64,000 bases of DNA. Origin: Pseudomonas marincola. Lineage in GTDB: Bacteria > Pseudomonadota > Gammaproteobacteria > Pseudomonadales > Pseudomonadaceae. This document shows positions 1-10,598 of the stretch, piece after piece (within the stretch, counting starts at the first letter, position 1; each line of letters opens with the position of its first letter). The notes under the pieces are model-generated. The model was given only the letters and a program-made list of their open reading frames with translations. It made no database searches and had not been told where the DNA came from. The position numbers were made by a program, and so were the translations under genes. The stretch lies in NCBI RefSeq assembly GCF_900116605.1, contig NZ_FPBC01000011.1:62001-126000 (forward strand). The letters run 5' to 3'.

Positions 1-92
1 GGCATGAATGCCGGAGTTTCTACCACGCCACGCGGAAAAGTAAGACGACCGCGTCGGGCTTTGCCCTCGGTCGCCAGTAATTCGAAAGACAT
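1..92 (-). CDS. tgt: Queuine tRNA-ribosyltransferase, N-terminal fragment
   Basis: Partial gene running off the left edge; only the first ~30 codons are inside. The translation from the ATG at 92 begins [17 protein letters not shown] and continues to VVETPAFM, the characteristic Tgt N-terminus. Tgt exchanges guanine-34 for preQ1 in GUN-anticodon tRNAs, the step just before QueA. A second in-frame ATG at 110 overlaps the queA stop as ATGA, so translation could be coupled; the ATG at 92 gives the usual N-terminus but has no obvious ribosome site. queA and tgt are co-directional and almost certainly one operon. Confidence 0.93.
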   Translation of the reverse strand, partial: MSFELLATEGKARRGRLTFPRGVVETPAFM

Positions 93-106
93 GCGGCAGG
101 TGCGCG

Positions 107-1156
107 TCATACTTGTTCCTCAGGCCCGCGTGCCGCGGGATTGCGGGTGATGAACATGGCATCACCGTAACTAAAGAAGCGATAAGCCTCAGCGACCGCA
201 CTTTTATAGGCCGCCATGGTTTCGGGATATCCGGCAAACGCCGAGACCAGCATGAGCAGTGTCGACTCAGACAGGTGGAAGTTGGTCACCAGCGCATCGA
301 CCACATGGAACGGACGCCCCGGGTAGATAAAAATGTCGGTGTCGCCACTGAATGGTTTAAGCACGCCATCACGCGCGGCGCTTTCCAGCGAACGCACACT
401 GGTCGTCCCCACCGCGACTACCCGACCGCCGCGTGCACGACAGGCTGCAACCGCATCCACCACTTCCTGGCTGACTTCGAGCCATTCAGTGTGCATGTGG
501 TGATCTTCAATGCGCTCGACGCGCACCGGCTGGAAGGTGCCTGCGCCCACGTGCAAGGTGACAAATGCGGTGGATACACCCTTGGCGGCAATTGCCTCCA
601 TTAAAGGCTGATCAAAATGCAGCCCGGCGGTGGGGGCGGCAACAGCACCGGCACGCTCGGCGTATACAGTTTGATAACGCTCGCGATCCGCCGCCTCGTC
701 AGGGCGATCAATATAGGGCGGCAGCGGCATATGCCCGACGCGCTCAAGCAACGGCAACACCGGCTCATTAAAGCGCAACTCAAACAAGGCATCGTGGCGG
801 GCAAGCATTTCAGCTTCGCCGCCGCCATCAATGAGAATCATCGAGCCAGGCTTGGGCGACTTGCTCGAGCGCACATGCGCCAATACCCGGTAAGCATCCA
901 GCACGCGCTCTACCAGCACTTCGAGCTTGCCGCCCGAGGCTTTTTGGCCGAACAGGCGCGCAGGAATAACCCGGGTATTGTTGAATACCATCAGGTCGCC
1001 CGGCTGCAGATGATCAAGTACATCGGCAAATTGGCGATGGTTAATTTCACCCGTCGGGCCGTCCAGAGTCAGCAAACGACTAGCGCGCCGCTCAGCAAGG
1101 GGATGGCGGGCGATCAGGGTTTCAGGCAGTTCAAATCGAAAGTCAGCAACACGCAT
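107..1156 (-). CDS. queA: S-adenosylmethionine:tRNA ribosyltransferase-isomerase QueA
   Basis: Cytoplasmic enzyme that transfers the ribosyl group of SAM to preQ1-34 in tRNA, giving epoxyqueuosine. The start chosen is the ATG at 1156, giving [19 protein letters not shown], the standard QueA N-terminus, and a usual length of 349 residues; the frame stays open 27 codons further upstream but that part does not look like family sequence. Conserved stretches AAPTAGLHF (middle) and [17 protein letters not shown] (C-terminal) are intact. The TGA overlaps an ATG of tgt by 4 bp, so the two queuosine genes form an operon. The upstream side abuts the divergent tRNA-Leu gene. Confidence 0.97.
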   Translation of the reverse strand: MRVADFRFELPETLIARHPLAERRASRLLTLDGPTGEINHRQFADVLDHLQPGDLMVFNNTRVIPARLFGQKASGGKLEVLVERVLDAYRVLAHVRSSKSPKPGSMILIDGGGEAEMLARHDALFELRFNEPVLPLLERVGHMPLPPYIDRPDEAADRERYQTVYAERAGAVAAPTAGLHFDQPLMEAIAAKGVSTAFVTLHVGAGTFQPVRVERIEDHHMHTEWLEVSQEVVDAVAACRARGGRVVAVGTTSVRSLESAARDGVLKPFSGDTDIFIYPGRPFHVVDALVTNFHLSESTLLMLVSAFAGYPETMAAYKSAVAEAYRFFSYGDAMFITRNPAARGPEEQV

Positions 1157-1266
1157 GGCGGGAGGATCGTATAGCAGGGCGCAAAAGTTTAACGGAAAAT
1201 GTAGAAATTGACCACGCAATGCATTGACCAACGGCAAAGTCGTCCTTATACTCCGCCGCCATTAGT

Positions 1267-1351
1267 GCCCCGGTGGCGGAATCGGTAGACGCGGCGGATT
1301 CAAAATCCGTTTTCGAAAGAAGTGGGAGTTCGAGTCTCCCCCGGGGCACCA
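1267..1351 (+). tRNA. tRNA-Leu (anticodon CAA)
   Basis: An 85-nt class II tRNA read directly. The acceptor stem pairs GCCCCGG (1267-1273) with CCGGGGC (1341-1347), followed by discriminator A and an encoded CCA (1349-1351). The D-loop GGTAGACGC is typical, the anticodon CAA is at 1301-1303 in a GGATT/AATCC context, a variable arm follows, and the T-arm contains GTTCGAGTC. The CAA anticodon and long variable arm give leucine (UUG codons). It is a single gene, divergent from queA. Confidence 0.97.
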
Positions 1352-1686
1352 ATCTTCTAAAAGTTGTTTGTTGAGCCAACAAACCAACTGCATCAAAGGT
1401 CAACTTGCCACAGATCCTGTCGCGCATTTACAGACCCAAAAAATCTAGCATCACACTGAGCTTTACCCTAGCCCGCCTAGCTATACCCTGTTTTAGGGGT
1501 TGGCATTTGCTGCGGAGTTAGCGTAGAGTTATTTGACTGTGTTTGCATGGGTCGCCGTGAATTGTGACCTGATGCAGTAGATCCTAGATCCGCTACATCC
1601 CGTTCGCTTTGTTACTCCTTGCAACCAGTCTCAGTCCTTCTATTATGAGGAGGCTGTCATCAACTTTAAGTTTCAAGGAATAAGAC
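1352..1686 (+). other. Gene-free stretch between tRNA-Leu and the cold-shock gene
   Basis: No convincing coding sequence. An imperfect hairpin with a bulged C at 1363-1388 could mark the tRNA 3' end. The rest is the leader of the downstream cold-shock gene, with AAGGA at 1676-1680 as its ribosome site. Cold-shock genes of this family often have long structured leaders, but no defined thermosensor could be identified by eye. Confidence 0.5.
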
Positions 1687-1899
1687 ATGTCGAATCGTCA
1701 GAACGGTACCGTCAAGTGGTTTAACGACGAGAAAGGTTTTGGTTTTATCACTCCAGAAAGCGGTCCGGATCTGTTCGTGCATTTCCGCGCGATCGAAGGT
1801 AATGGCTTCAAGAGCCTGAAAGAAGGCCAAAAAGTCAGCTTCGTCGCTGTACAAGGTCAAAAAGGCATGCAGGCTGACCAGGTTCAAATCCAGGAATAA
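1687..1899 (+). CDS. CspA-family cold-shock protein
   Basis: A 70-residue single cold-shock domain that binds single-stranded RNA/DNA and melts mRNA structure. Both RNA-binding motifs are intact: RNP1 KGFGFI around residues 16-21 and RNP2 DLFVHF around residues 29-34. Length and the N-terminus [12 protein letters not shown] match pseudomonad CspA/CapB-type proteins, which often act at all temperatures. AAGGA lies 9 nt ahead of the ATG. Transcription is monocistronic, ended by a strong terminator 14 bp downstream. Which paralogue of the family it is cannot be told from sequence alone. Confidence 0.95.
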   Translation: MSNRQNGTVKWFNDEKGFGFITPESGPDLFVHFRAIEGNGFKSLKEGQKVSFVAVQGQKGMQADQVQIQE

Positions 1900-1912
1900 G
1901 CCCGCCGCTTTG

Positions 1913-1946
1913 AAAAACCCCTGATGGCGACATCAGGGGTTTTTTT
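1913..1946 (+). terminator. Rho-independent terminator of the cold-shock gene
   Basis: A perfect stem of 14 bp including A/T pairs (AAAAACCCCTGATG with CATCAGGGGTTTTT), loop GCGA, and a run of seven T. Confidence 0.93.
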
Positions 1947-1994
1947 ATGGGTATCATCTTCTGCCTATCACCACCCTCAAGACACGAGCTGCCA

Positions 1995-2489
1995 ATGCCC
2001 AAACACCTCCTGCGCCCGCAAGGTGAATTTCCAGCCGCTGGCCTGCCCCGCCGCTGCGCCGCCATGTTTTATGACTTCCTGCTGTGCGTCGCCCTGCTGA
2101 TTGTCGTCACCTTCATTTATAAACTGATTCTCATGGGCTTTTACGGCGCCGACACCCTGCGCGAGATGTCCGACGCCGGCGCACTGGACGGCGACCCGAT
2201 CCTGTCGACCATTCTGTTTTTCTGCCTGTTCGGCTTTTTCAGCAAGTTCTGGACTTACAACGGCCAGACGCTGGGCATGCAGGTATGGGGCATTCGCATC
2301 CAGAACGCCGATGGCAGCGCGATCAGCCTGTGGCAGGCATTGCTGCGCTTCGTGATTTCTATCGCCTCCTGGCTATGCTTGGGGCTGGGTTTCTTCTGGA
2401 TCCTCTGGGACAAACAAAAGCGCAGCTGGCACGACATCTATTCCGAGTCGCAAACGGTTCAGTTGCCCAAGAACATCCACAAGAAATAG
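1995..2489 (+). CDS. RDD-family membrane protein
   Basis: 164 residues from the ATG at 1995 (MPKHLLRPQGEF); a start at 1947 is open but lies in the terminator tail of the gene before. Near the N-terminus is LPRRCAAMFYDFLL, which carries the conserved Arg and Asp of RDD proteins, followed by a hydrophobic helix (LCVALLIVVTFIY). Two more hydrophobic segments surround a G-QTLGMQVWGIRI stretch typical of the family. About three to four membrane helices are expected in the inner membrane. Some RDD proteins have been linked to Na+/H+ exchange; nothing here shows the substrate. Convergent with lptG across a shared terminator. Confidence 0.88.
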   Translation: MPKHLLRPQGEFPAAGLPRRCAAMFYDFLLCVALLIVVTFIYKLILMGFYGADTLREMSDAGALDGDPILSTILFFCLFGFFSKFWTYNGQTLGMQVWGIRIQNADGSAISLWQALLRFVISIASWLCLGLGFFWILWDKQKRSWHDIYSESQTVQLPKNIHKK

Positions 2490-2498
2490 TTAACCGCC

Positions 2499-2550
2499 GC
2501 GCATTAAAAAGCCCCCGACGCATCACTGCATCGGGGCTTTTTAATGCGCG
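2499..2550. terminator. Bidirectional terminator between the RDD gene and lptG
   Basis: A long, almost perfect inverted repeat, GCGCATTAAAAAGCCCC on the left and GGGGCTTTTTAATGCGC on the right, with A- and T-tracts placed to terminate both converging genes. Confidence 0.9.
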
Positions 2551-2562
2551 CGCTGAGTGGCG

Positions 2563-3624
2563 CTAGCCTGCCCTGCGCATCAGCAGCAGCCCCGCGAACG
2601 CACAGATTCCGGCAGGCACCAGCACCGCAAATAGCGGCGAGAAGCCAAACACCAGACTCGAAGGGCCAAGCAGGTCCTGGGCGATCTTGAACACAAAGCC
2701 CACCAGCACACCGGTAAATACACGCTGGCCGAGCGTTACCGAGCGCAACGGGCCAAAGATGAACGAGATGGCCATCAATACCAGCGCACCCGTTACCACC
2801 GGCTGCAACACCTTGGTCCAGAATGCCAGCCAGTACTGGCCATTATTCAGGCCCTGCGCCCCCAGATAATGGATGTAACCCCACAACCCGCTGATTGATA
2901 ACGCATCCGGCTCCAACACCACCGTGCCGAGTAATTGCGGCGTCAGTTCGACATCCCAGCGCTCTGTCGGCGTGGTGACAACTTCAGTGCGATCTTCATG
3001 GAATACCGTGGTATTGACGTTCTCAAGCGCCCAGTGATCCTGCTGATACGTCGCCTTGCGGGCAAAGCTCGATGACAGCATGTGGCGCTGATCATCAAAC
3101 CGATAGCGGGTCACACCAAACAGTACTCCATTCGGCTGCACGGCGTTGATGTGCACGAACTCATCGCCCTGACGATGCCACAGGCCACGCTTGGAGCTTT
3201 GCGCTTCACCGCCGCCCTGAGCCATCGAGCGCCCGGCCTCGGCCTTGTTTTCACTCCAGGGTGCAAGGTATTCACCGATCAGAATACCCACCAACATCAG
3301 CACCAGCATCGGCTTCATGACCGCCCAGACGATCCGACCGATGGAGACACCGGCGGCGCGCATGATGGTCAACTCACTGTTGCTGGCAAGCCCGCCCAAA
3401 CCAATGAGGCAGCCGATTAGCGCCGCCATTGGCAGCATTTCATAGGCACGGCTCGGGGTGGTCAGCAACACGTACCACGCGGCCTGGGCCATGCCGTAGT
3501 TTTCATCGATATCGCCCAGTTCATCAATGAAAGCGAAAAGCAGCGCCAAGCCGACAATAACCCCGAGCACAGCCAGAATGGCCATGAAAACCTGAGCACC
3601 GATGTAGCGGTCGAGCTTACCCAC
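2563..3624 (-). CDS. lptG: LPS export ABC transporter permease LptG
   Basis: Inner-membrane permease of LptB2FG, which extracts lipopolysaccharide from the membrane and passes it to LptC. The protein is about 353 residues with the family layout: N-terminal helices (start GKLDRYIGAQVFMAILAVLG), a periplasmic beta-jellyroll in the middle, and three C-terminal helices. GTG at 3624 is chosen because GGAGG sits 6 nt upstream; another GTG at 3639 would add five residues. It overlaps the 3' end of lptF by 8 bp, indicating translational coupling, as expected for subunits made in equal amounts. Confidence 0.95.
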   Translation of the reverse strand: MGKLDRYIGAQVFMAILAVLGVIVGLALLFAFIDELGDIDENYGMAQAAWYVLLTTPSRAYEMLPMAALIGCLIGLGGLASNSELTIMRAAGVSIGRIVWAVMKPMLVLMLVGILIGEYLAPWSENKAEAGRSMAQGGGEAQSSKRGLWHRQGDEFVHINAVQPNGVLFGVTRYRFDDQRHMLSSSFARKATYQQDHWALENVNTTVFHEDRTEVVTTPTERWDVELTPQLLGTVVLEPDALSISGLWGYIHYLGAQGLNNGQYWLAFWTKVLQPVVTGALVLMAISFIFGPLRSVTLGQRVFTGVLVGFVFKIAQDLLGPSSLVFGFSPLFAVLVPAGICAFAGLLLMRRAG

Positions 3625-4738
3625 GAGCCACCTCCGCACGCTGCTTGCGGCTCAGCATCTTCAGGCGCAACGGTTCCCAGTAGAGCAAACTCAAACCAAT
3701 CAAAGCGAACACCCCGTGAACCCACCATAAGCCCAGCGCATGCGGGATCTTGCCTTTATCCAGCGCACCACGGGCAGCAATCAGAATCGACAGATAAGCC
3801 ATGTACAAGAGAATCGCCGGCAGCAATTTGAGGAAGCGGCCCTGACGCGGATTAACCCGCGACAACGGCACGGCCATCAAGGTGACGATGAATACCAGCA
3901 ATGGAATCGACAAGCGCCACTGCAACTCGGACTGATAACGAATGTTGTCGCTGCCGATCAGATCGCGGGTGGGCACCGCTTCACGGTCACTGATCTCCGA
4001 GCTGACTTCAGGCTTGGGCAGCAACACGCCATAGGTGTCATATTTAATGGCCCGGTAATCCGCTTTACCCGGATTGCCGTCATAGCGGTAACCGTTTTCC
4101 AGCACCAGATAACGGCTGCCATCGGGCTGTACTTCCTGACGCCCGCTTTCGGCCACCAGCACAGTAATGCCGCGCTCTTTGGCGCCGTCATTCGACAGAC
4201 GTTTCTCGGAGATGAACACGCCACCCAACTCGCTGCGATCATTCGACAGTTCCTGGGTGTAGGTAACCCGCGAGCCTTCACGCAGCGCCTGGAATCGCCC
4301 TGGCACCAGGGTATCGAACTCAGTCAGGGCATCCTGCTCGTTAAGAATCTGCGCCACGCGGGTGACCCCTTGCGGTGCCAGTCCGAGGCTCAGCCAGCCC
4401 ACCAGCAACGCGACCAGCGCCGCTGGGATCATGGTGTAACCGAGCAGGCGCTGCTGGCTCATGCCGGTTGCCGACAACACAGTCATCTCGCTTTCGAGGT
4501 AAAGACGCCCGTAAGCCAGAAGAATCCCGAGGAACAGACCCAGCGGTAAAATCAGTTGCAGGAAGCCCGGCAGGCGAAATCCCATAATCAGGAACAACAC
4601 GCCAGGGTCCAGCGCACCAGAAGCGGCTTGCGCAAGGTACTTGATGAAACGCCCACTCATGATGATTACCAGTAACACGGCACTCACCGCGGTTAAGGTA
4701 GTCAAAACTTCGCGGGATAAATAACGGAAGACGATCAA
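3617..4738 (-). CDS. lptF: LPS export ABC transporter permease LptF
   Basis: Partner permease of LptG. The translation contains IVFRYLSREVLTTL and VIIMSGRFIKYLAQAASG, the diagnostic LptF N-terminus, then a periplasmic domain and three C-terminal helices; about 373 residues. The start is unusual: the family normally starts right at IVFRY, where the codon is TTG (4738) with GGAG 7 nt upstream; a GTG at 4747 would add three residues. Divergent from pepA with about 140 bp between, the usual pseudomonad arrangement, so both promoters share that gap. Confidence 0.95.
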   Translation of the reverse strand: MIVFRYLSREVLTTLTAVSAVLLVIIMSGRFIKYLAQAASGALDPGVLFLIMGFRLPGFLQLILPLGLFLGILLAYGRLYLESEMTVLSATGMSQQRLLGYTMIPAALVALLVGWLSLGLAPQGVTRVAQILNEQDALTEFDTLVPGRFQALREGSRVTYTQELSNDRSELGGVFISEKRLSNDGAKERGITVLVAESGRQEVQPDGSRYLVLENGYRYDGNPGKADYRAIKYDTYGVLLPKPEVSSEISDREAVPTRDLIGSDNIRYQSELQWRLSIPLLVFIVTLMAVPLSRVNPRQGRFLKLLPAILLYMAYLSILIAARGALDKGKIPHALGLWWVHGVFALIGLSLLYWEPLRLKMLSRKQRAEVARG

Positions 4739-4869
4739 ACCAGACACTCCAGGGTTGTCAGGCTCAGGCAGCTAAGCTCAAACTAGCCACACCATTTGCC
4801 AGCCCGCAGACTCTGCGAACCACGTAAAATTTGTCGCCATTATCCAGCAATACCGACTCGTTGTCTTGA

Positions 4870-6372
<1,503 letters not shown>

Positions 6373-6390
6373 GTAACAGGCTATCGGGAT

Positions 6391-6420
6391 GCGCGCGGGC
6401 CATTCGCGCGCTACCTTTAG
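6391..6420 (+). terminator. Probable terminator after pepA
   Basis: Perfect 7-bp GC-only stem (GCGCGCG / CGCGCGC, loop GGCCATT) 18 bp after the pepA stop, followed by a short T-containing tail rather than a long T-run. Confidence 0.6.
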
Positions 6421-6440
6421 TGTTAACAGCGCAACACGTG

Positions 6441-6520
6441 CGAGCCTCGCCTGCTGCAATAAATGCAGGGCCAACGCCAGCATGCTGATTTACTGGCGAC
6501 TGGCCTGATGGCGAGGCTCG
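6441..6520. repeat. Long nested inverted repeat between pepA and holC
   Basis: Outer arms of 11 bp are perfect (CGAGCCTCGCC at 6441-6451, GGCGAGGCTCG at 6510-6520). Inside lies a second stem, ACGCCAG with CTGGCGA, flanked by GGCC/GGCC. The element is about 80 bp, has no T-run, and sits 60 bp ahead of holC. It resembles a palindromic intergenic element rather than a terminator; function unknown. Confidence 0.7.
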
Positions 6521-6581
6521 ACACGATGCTGACCCGTGGAACATTCTCCACCCCAACCTGTACCGCAACGATGGCCCACGC

Positions 6582-7001
6582 ATGCCGCGAATAGAATTCT
6601 ATGTACTGCCCGATAGCGATCCAGCCAAGCGCCTCAAAGCCGCTTGCGTACTGGCGATGAAGGCGTGGCGCGCCGGTTTGCCGGTGTTCCTGCGCGGCAG
6701 CGATGCCGAACAGTGCGCAACCCTCGATCAACTGCTCTGGGCGTTCAAGAACGACTGCTTTGTACCCCACGATCTGGTTGAGGACGATGCCAACTCACCC
6801 GTGGTGATCGGCCGCGACCAGCCACCTGCCAGCGAGCAGGGCGTGCTGATCAACCTTGACCAGAACCTTTCGCCGCACACCGAACAGTTCGCCCGGGTGA
6901 TTGAAATAGTCAATCAGCAACCCGAACTGCTCCAAGCCTGCCGCGACAATTTCCGCACCTACCGCGACCGCGGTTTTGCCCCTAAACGAGTTGAACTGTA
7001 A
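6582..7001 (+). CDS. holC: DNA polymerase III subunit chi
   Basis: 139 residues starting MPRIEFYVLPDSDPAKRL, a typical HolC N-terminus, with the conserved core LLWAFKNDCFVPHDL and the C-terminal CRDNFRTYRDRGF. Chi belongs to the clamp-loader complex and contacts SSB through a hydrophobic pocket, helping the polymerase exchange with SSB-coated template. It lies between pepA and valS as in most pseudomonads, and is followed 7 bp later by the next gene, so the two are probably cotranscribed. Confidence 0.94.
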   Translation: MPRIEFYVLPDSDPAKRLKAACVLAMKAWRAGLPVFLRGSDAEQCATLDQLLWAFKNDCFVPHDLVEDDANSPVVIGRDQPPASEQGVLINLDQNLSPHTEQFARVIEIVNQQPELLQACRDNFRTYRDRGFAPKRVEL

Positions 7002-7008
7002 GAGCACC

Positions 7009-7440
7009 ATGGACAACCCAATGCCTCCTCGCGAACCCAAGCAGCTTTTGGATGACCTTGAATCCATCCGCGAACTGCTGGGCGATGACAGCCTCGAGCC
7101 GCCGCTGCTGACCGAAGAAGTCGCTGACGACTTTGATGACATCGACGATGTGCCGCTGCTTTCGGAAACCATCACAGAGCCACCGCAGCAGATAACCAGC
7201 AAAACCCCACTGGCCAAAGCCGTCGTTCATGAGCCGGGCACCATCAGTGCGCTGCGCCAGACCGTGCAGGAGTCGATCAGCCGCGACAGTGAAATGAACC
7301 GACTCGACAGCGAATTGCGCGCCGCGGCGCAGTTGATTCTGCAGGACGTGATCGATGACTTCGTGCCGCAGATCGAAGCCGAATTGCGTTCTCGCCTCGA
7401 AGCGCGCCTGAGCCGCCTGTTGCCGCCGCGCAAGTCCTGA
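7009..7440 (+). CDS. Conserved acidic protein between holC and valS
   Basis: 143 residues from the ATG at 7009. The N-terminal half is acidic and looks disordered (EPKQLLDDLESIRELLGDD, then DDFDDIDDVPLL). The C-terminal part is an amphipathic helical region with many charged residues (DSELRAAAQLILQDVIDDF to RLEARLSRLLPPRKS). No catalytic motif, signal peptide or membrane segment. It is positioned 7 bp behind holC, an arrangement conserved in pseudomonads, which suggests but does not show a replication-related role. Function unknown. Confidence 0.85.
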   Translation: MDNPMPPREPKQLLDDLESIRELLGDDSLEPPLLTEEVADDFDDIDDVPLLSETITEPPQQITSKTPLAKAVVHEPGTISALRQTVQESISRDSEMNRLDSELRAAAQLILQDVIDDFVPQIEAELRSRLEARLSRLLPPRKS

Positions 7441-7453
7441 GCGGCAACGCCTC

Positions 7454-7489
7454 GCCAGCATGTTCGCCACAGCGAAAATGCTGGCTTCT
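7454..7489 (+). terminator. Terminator hairpin of the holC operon
   Basis: Two-part stem GCCAGCAT + TTCGC pairing with GCGAA + ATGCTGGC, loop CACA, with one opposed mismatch; a short pyrimidine tail TTCTACCC follows. It separates the holC unit from valS. Confidence 0.75.
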
Positions 7490-7670
7490 ACCCGTCCAAT
7501 CCACACTCTCACCCGCCAGAAACTGCCCAAGCTGCCTACTCGCTGGCAGATAGCGATTGCCACAGGTCAATAATCGGCACCTCTGCCGACGCTTACCCTT
7601 ACGCCACAGGCCCCTTCCCCGCTATACTTGTCGGCTTTTCCGATCAGCCGTCAAAAGGGTCCCGCCGCGC

Positions 7671-10523
7671 ATGGACAAGACCTACCAGCCGCACGCCATT
7701 GAAACCTCCCTGTACCAGAACTGGGAAGCGAACAACTATTTCGCCCCACAAGGTTCGGGTCAGCCGTACACCATCATGATCCCGCCGCCGAATGTCACCG
7801 GCAGCCTGCACATGGGCCATGGTTTCAACAACTCGATCATGGATGCGCTGATTCGTTTCCGCCGCATGCAAGGCCGCAATACGCTGTGGCAGCCAGGCAC
7901 CGACCACGCGGGCATCGCCACGCAAATGGTGGTTGAACGCCAACTGGCCGCCGATGGCGTGAGCCGTCACGACCTGGGCCGCGACAAGTTCCTGGAAAAA
8001 GTCTGGGAATGGAAAGAGCAGTCCGGCGGCACCATCACCCGTCAGATTCGCCGCCTCGGCTCCTCGGTAGACTGGTCGCGCGAGCGCTTCACCATGGACG
8101 ACGGCCTGTCGGACGCGGTTAAAGAAGCCTTCGTGCGCCTGCACAAAGACGGCCTGATCTATCGCGGCAAGCGTCTGGTCAACTGGGACACCAAGTTCCA
8201 CACCGCCATTTCCGATCTCGAAGTGGAAAACCACGACGAGAAAGGTCACCTGTGGAACCTCAAGTACCCGCTGGCTGACGGCAAGACCACCGCTGAAGGC
8301 AACACTTACCTGATCGTCGCCACGACGCGTCCGGAAACCATGCTCGGCGACGCCGCCGTTGCCGTGCACCCGGAAGACGAGCGCTACAAGTCGCTGATCG
8401 GCAGCTTTGTCGAATTGCCGCTGGTTGGCCGTCGCATCCCGATTATTGCTGACGATTACTGCGACCCTGAATTCGGCACCGGCTGTGTGAAAATCACCCC
8501 GGCGCACGACTTCAACGACTATGAAGTCGGCAAACGCCACAACCTGACCCTGCTGAATATCTTCGACAAGAACGCAGTGGTGCTGGCGAACGCACAAGCT
8601 TTCAACATCGACGGCAGCGTCAATGCCCAAGCCGATACCGCCCTGCCCGCAGAATTCGCCGGGCTTGACCGTTTCGAGGCGCGCAAGCAGATCGTTGCAG
8701 CCTTCGACGCCGCCGGTTTGCTGGTCAGCGTTGATGACCACGCCCTGAAAGTGCCGAAAGGCGACCGTTCGGGCACCATCATTGAGCCGTGGCTGACCGA
8801 TCAGTGGTACGTATCGACCAAGTCGCTGGCTGAGCCTGCGATTGCAGCCGTTGAGGACGGCCGTATCCAGTTCGTGCCCAAGCAGTACGAAAACATGTAC
8901 TTCAGCTGGATGCGTGACATTCAGGACTGGTGCATCAGCCGTCAGCTCTGGTGGGGCCACCGCATTCCGGCCTGGTACGACGATGCCGGCAACGTTTATG
9001 TCGGTCGCACCGAAGCCGAAGTTCGCAGCGAAAACCAGTTGGGCGACGACGTTGCCCTGCGCCAGGACGAAGACGTACTGGATACCTGGTTCAGCTCGGG
9101 CCTGTGGACCTTCTCGACACTGGGCTGGCCGCAGCAAACTGAATTCCTCAAGACCTTCCACCCGACTGACGTGTTGGTGACCGGTTTCGACATCATTTTC
9201 TTCTGGGTTGCCCGGATGATCATGCTCACCATGCATTTGGTGAAGAACGAAGACGGCACGCCGCAGGTTCCGTTCAAGACCGTTTACGTTCACGGCCTGG
9301 TGCGCGACGGTCAGGGCCAGAAGATGTCCAAGTCGAAGGGTAACGTGCTCGACCCGCTGGATATCGTTGACGGCATCGACCTCGAAAGCCTGCTGACCAA
9401 GCGTACCAGCGGCATGATGCAGCCAAAACTGGCCGAGAAGATCGCCAAGCAGACCCGCGCCGAGTTCCCGGAAGGTATTGCGGCATACGGCACCGACGCC
9501 CTGCGCTTCACCAACTTGTCGCTGGCCTCGACCGGCCGCGATATCAAGTTCGACATGGGCCGCGTCGAGGGTTACCGCAACTTCTGCAACAAGATCTGGA
9601 ACGCCGCCAACTTCGTCATCGAGAACACCGATGGCCAGGACACTGGTATCAATGGCGAAGCCGTCGAATTGTCGTCGGTCGACCGCTGGATCATCTCGCA
9701 GCTGCAACGCACCGAAGCCGCTGTAACCCGTCACCTCGACGCCTTCCGTTTCGACCTCGCCGCCTCGGCCCTGTACGAATTCATCTGGGACGAATACTGC
9801 GCCTGGTACCTGGAACTGGTTAAGCCGGTTCTGTGGGACGAGAACGCGCCAATCGAACGCCAGCGCGGCACGCGCCGCACACTGATTCGCGTGCTGGAAG
9901 TTGCGCTGCGTCTGGCGCATCCGTTCATGCCGTTTATCACCGAAGAAATCTGGCAGCGGATCAAGGCGCAAGCGGGCGCTACCGGCGACACCATCATGCT
10001 GCAGGCCTGGCCAGTAGCGAATGAGGCGCGTATCGACGCGGCCGCCGAAGGTGATATCGAGTGGGTTAAAGCCCTGATGCTTGGCCTGCGCCAGATCCGT
10101 GGCGAGATGAATATCTCGATGGCCAAGCGTATCGACATCATCCTCAAGAACGCCAACAGCGAAGATCAGCGCCGCCTGCAGGAAAACGCACCGCTGCTCA
10201 ACAAGCTGGCCAAGCTTGAGTCCGTCACCATTCTCGCCGCTGGCGATGAGCCACCGATGTCGGCCACCGCCCTGGTTGGCGACATGGAAGTATTGGTGCC
10301 GATGGCTGGCCTGATCGACAAAGCGGCTGAACTGGGCCGTTTGGACAAGGAAATCCAGCGTCTGGAAGGCGAAGTCAAACGTGTTGGCGGCAAGCTCGGC
10401 AATGCCGGTTTCGTCGACAAGGCTCCGGCTGAAGTGATCGAGAAAGAGCGCGCCAAACTGGCCGAAGCCGAACAGGCTCTGGGCAAGCTGGCAGAGCAAC
10501 GCGCCCGTATCGCCTCGCTGTAA
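7671..10523 (+). CDS. valS: Valyl-tRNA synthetase
   Basis: Class Ia aminoacyl-tRNA synthetase, 950 residues from the ATG at 7671 ([20 protein letters not shown]); the frame is open for 38 codons upstream but that part is not family-like. The HIGH-type motif HMGH is at residues 47-50 and KMSKS at 551-555, so the catalytic core is complete. A CP1 editing domain (which removes mischarged threonine) lies between them, the anticodon-binding domain follows, and the last ~65 residues form the C-terminal coiled coil that binds tRNA. A clear terminator follows at 10543. Confidence 0.98.
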   Translation: MDKTYQPHAIETSLYQNWEANNYFAPQGSGQPYTIMIPPPNVTGSLHMGHGFNNSIMDALIRFRRMQGRNTLWQPGTDHAGIATQMVVERQLAADGVSRHDLGRDKFLEKVWEWKEQSGGTITRQIRRLGSSVDWSRERFTMDDGLSDAVKEAFVRLHKDGLIYRGKRLVNWDTKFHTAISDLEVENHDEKGHLWNLKYPLADGKTTAEGNTYLIVATTRPETMLGDAAVAVHPEDERYKSLIGSFVELPLVGRRIPIIADDYCDPEFGTGCVKITPAHDFNDYEVGKRHNLTLLNIFDKNAVVLANAQAFNIDGSVNAQADTALPAEFAGLDRFEARKQIVAAFDAAGLLVSVDDHALKVPKGDRSGTIIEPWLTDQWYVSTKSLAEPAIAAVEDGRIQFVPKQYENMYFSWMRDIQDWCISRQLWWGHRIPAWYDDAGNVYVGRTEAEVRSENQLGDDVALRQDEDVLDTWFSSGLWTFSTLGWPQQTEFLKTFHPTDVLVTGFDIIFFWVARMIMLTMHLVKNEDGTPQVPFKTVYVHGLVRDGQGQKMSKSKGNVLDPLDIVDGIDLESLLTKRTSGMMQPKLAEKIAKQTRAEFPEGIAAYGTDALRFTNLSLASTGRDIKFDMGRVEGYRNFCNKIWNAANFVIENTDGQDTGINGEAVELSSVDRWIISQLQRTEAAVTRHLDAFRFDLAASALYEFIWDEYCAWYLELVKPVLWDENAPIERQRGTRRTLIRVLEVALRLAHPFMPFITEEIWQRIKAQAGATGDTIMLQAWPVANEARIDAAAEGDIEWVKALMLGLRQIRGEMNISMAKRIDIILKNANSEDQRRLQENAPLLNKLAKLESVTILAAGDEPPMSATALVGDMEVLVPMAGLIDKAAELGRLDKEIQRLEGEVKRVGGKLGNAGFVDKAPAEVIEKERAKLAEAEQALGKLAEQRARIASL

Positions 10524-10542
10524 TCCATTCACCCGCACTACC

Positions 10543-10584
10543 CGCCGAGGCCCGCTCCAACTAAAGAGCGGGCCTCGGCGTTTC
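10543..10584 (+). terminator. Rho-independent terminator of valS
   Basis: Perfect 15-bp GC-rich stem (CGCCGAGGCCCGCTC with GAGCGGGCCTCGGCG), 8-nt loop, TTTC tail. Confidence 0.88.
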
Positions 10585-10598
10585 TAATTGGTACTGAC

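Noticed and set aside
1352-1686. Cold-shock riboswitch-like element in the csp leader
   Set aside because: The leader is long but no conserved cold-box or alternative pairing could be picked out by eye.
7644-10538. 964-codon frame antisense to valS (and similar long antisense frames over pepA and sbcC)
   Set aside because: Mirror frames of GC-rich genes whose sense strand has full family motifs; composition is that of an antisense translation.
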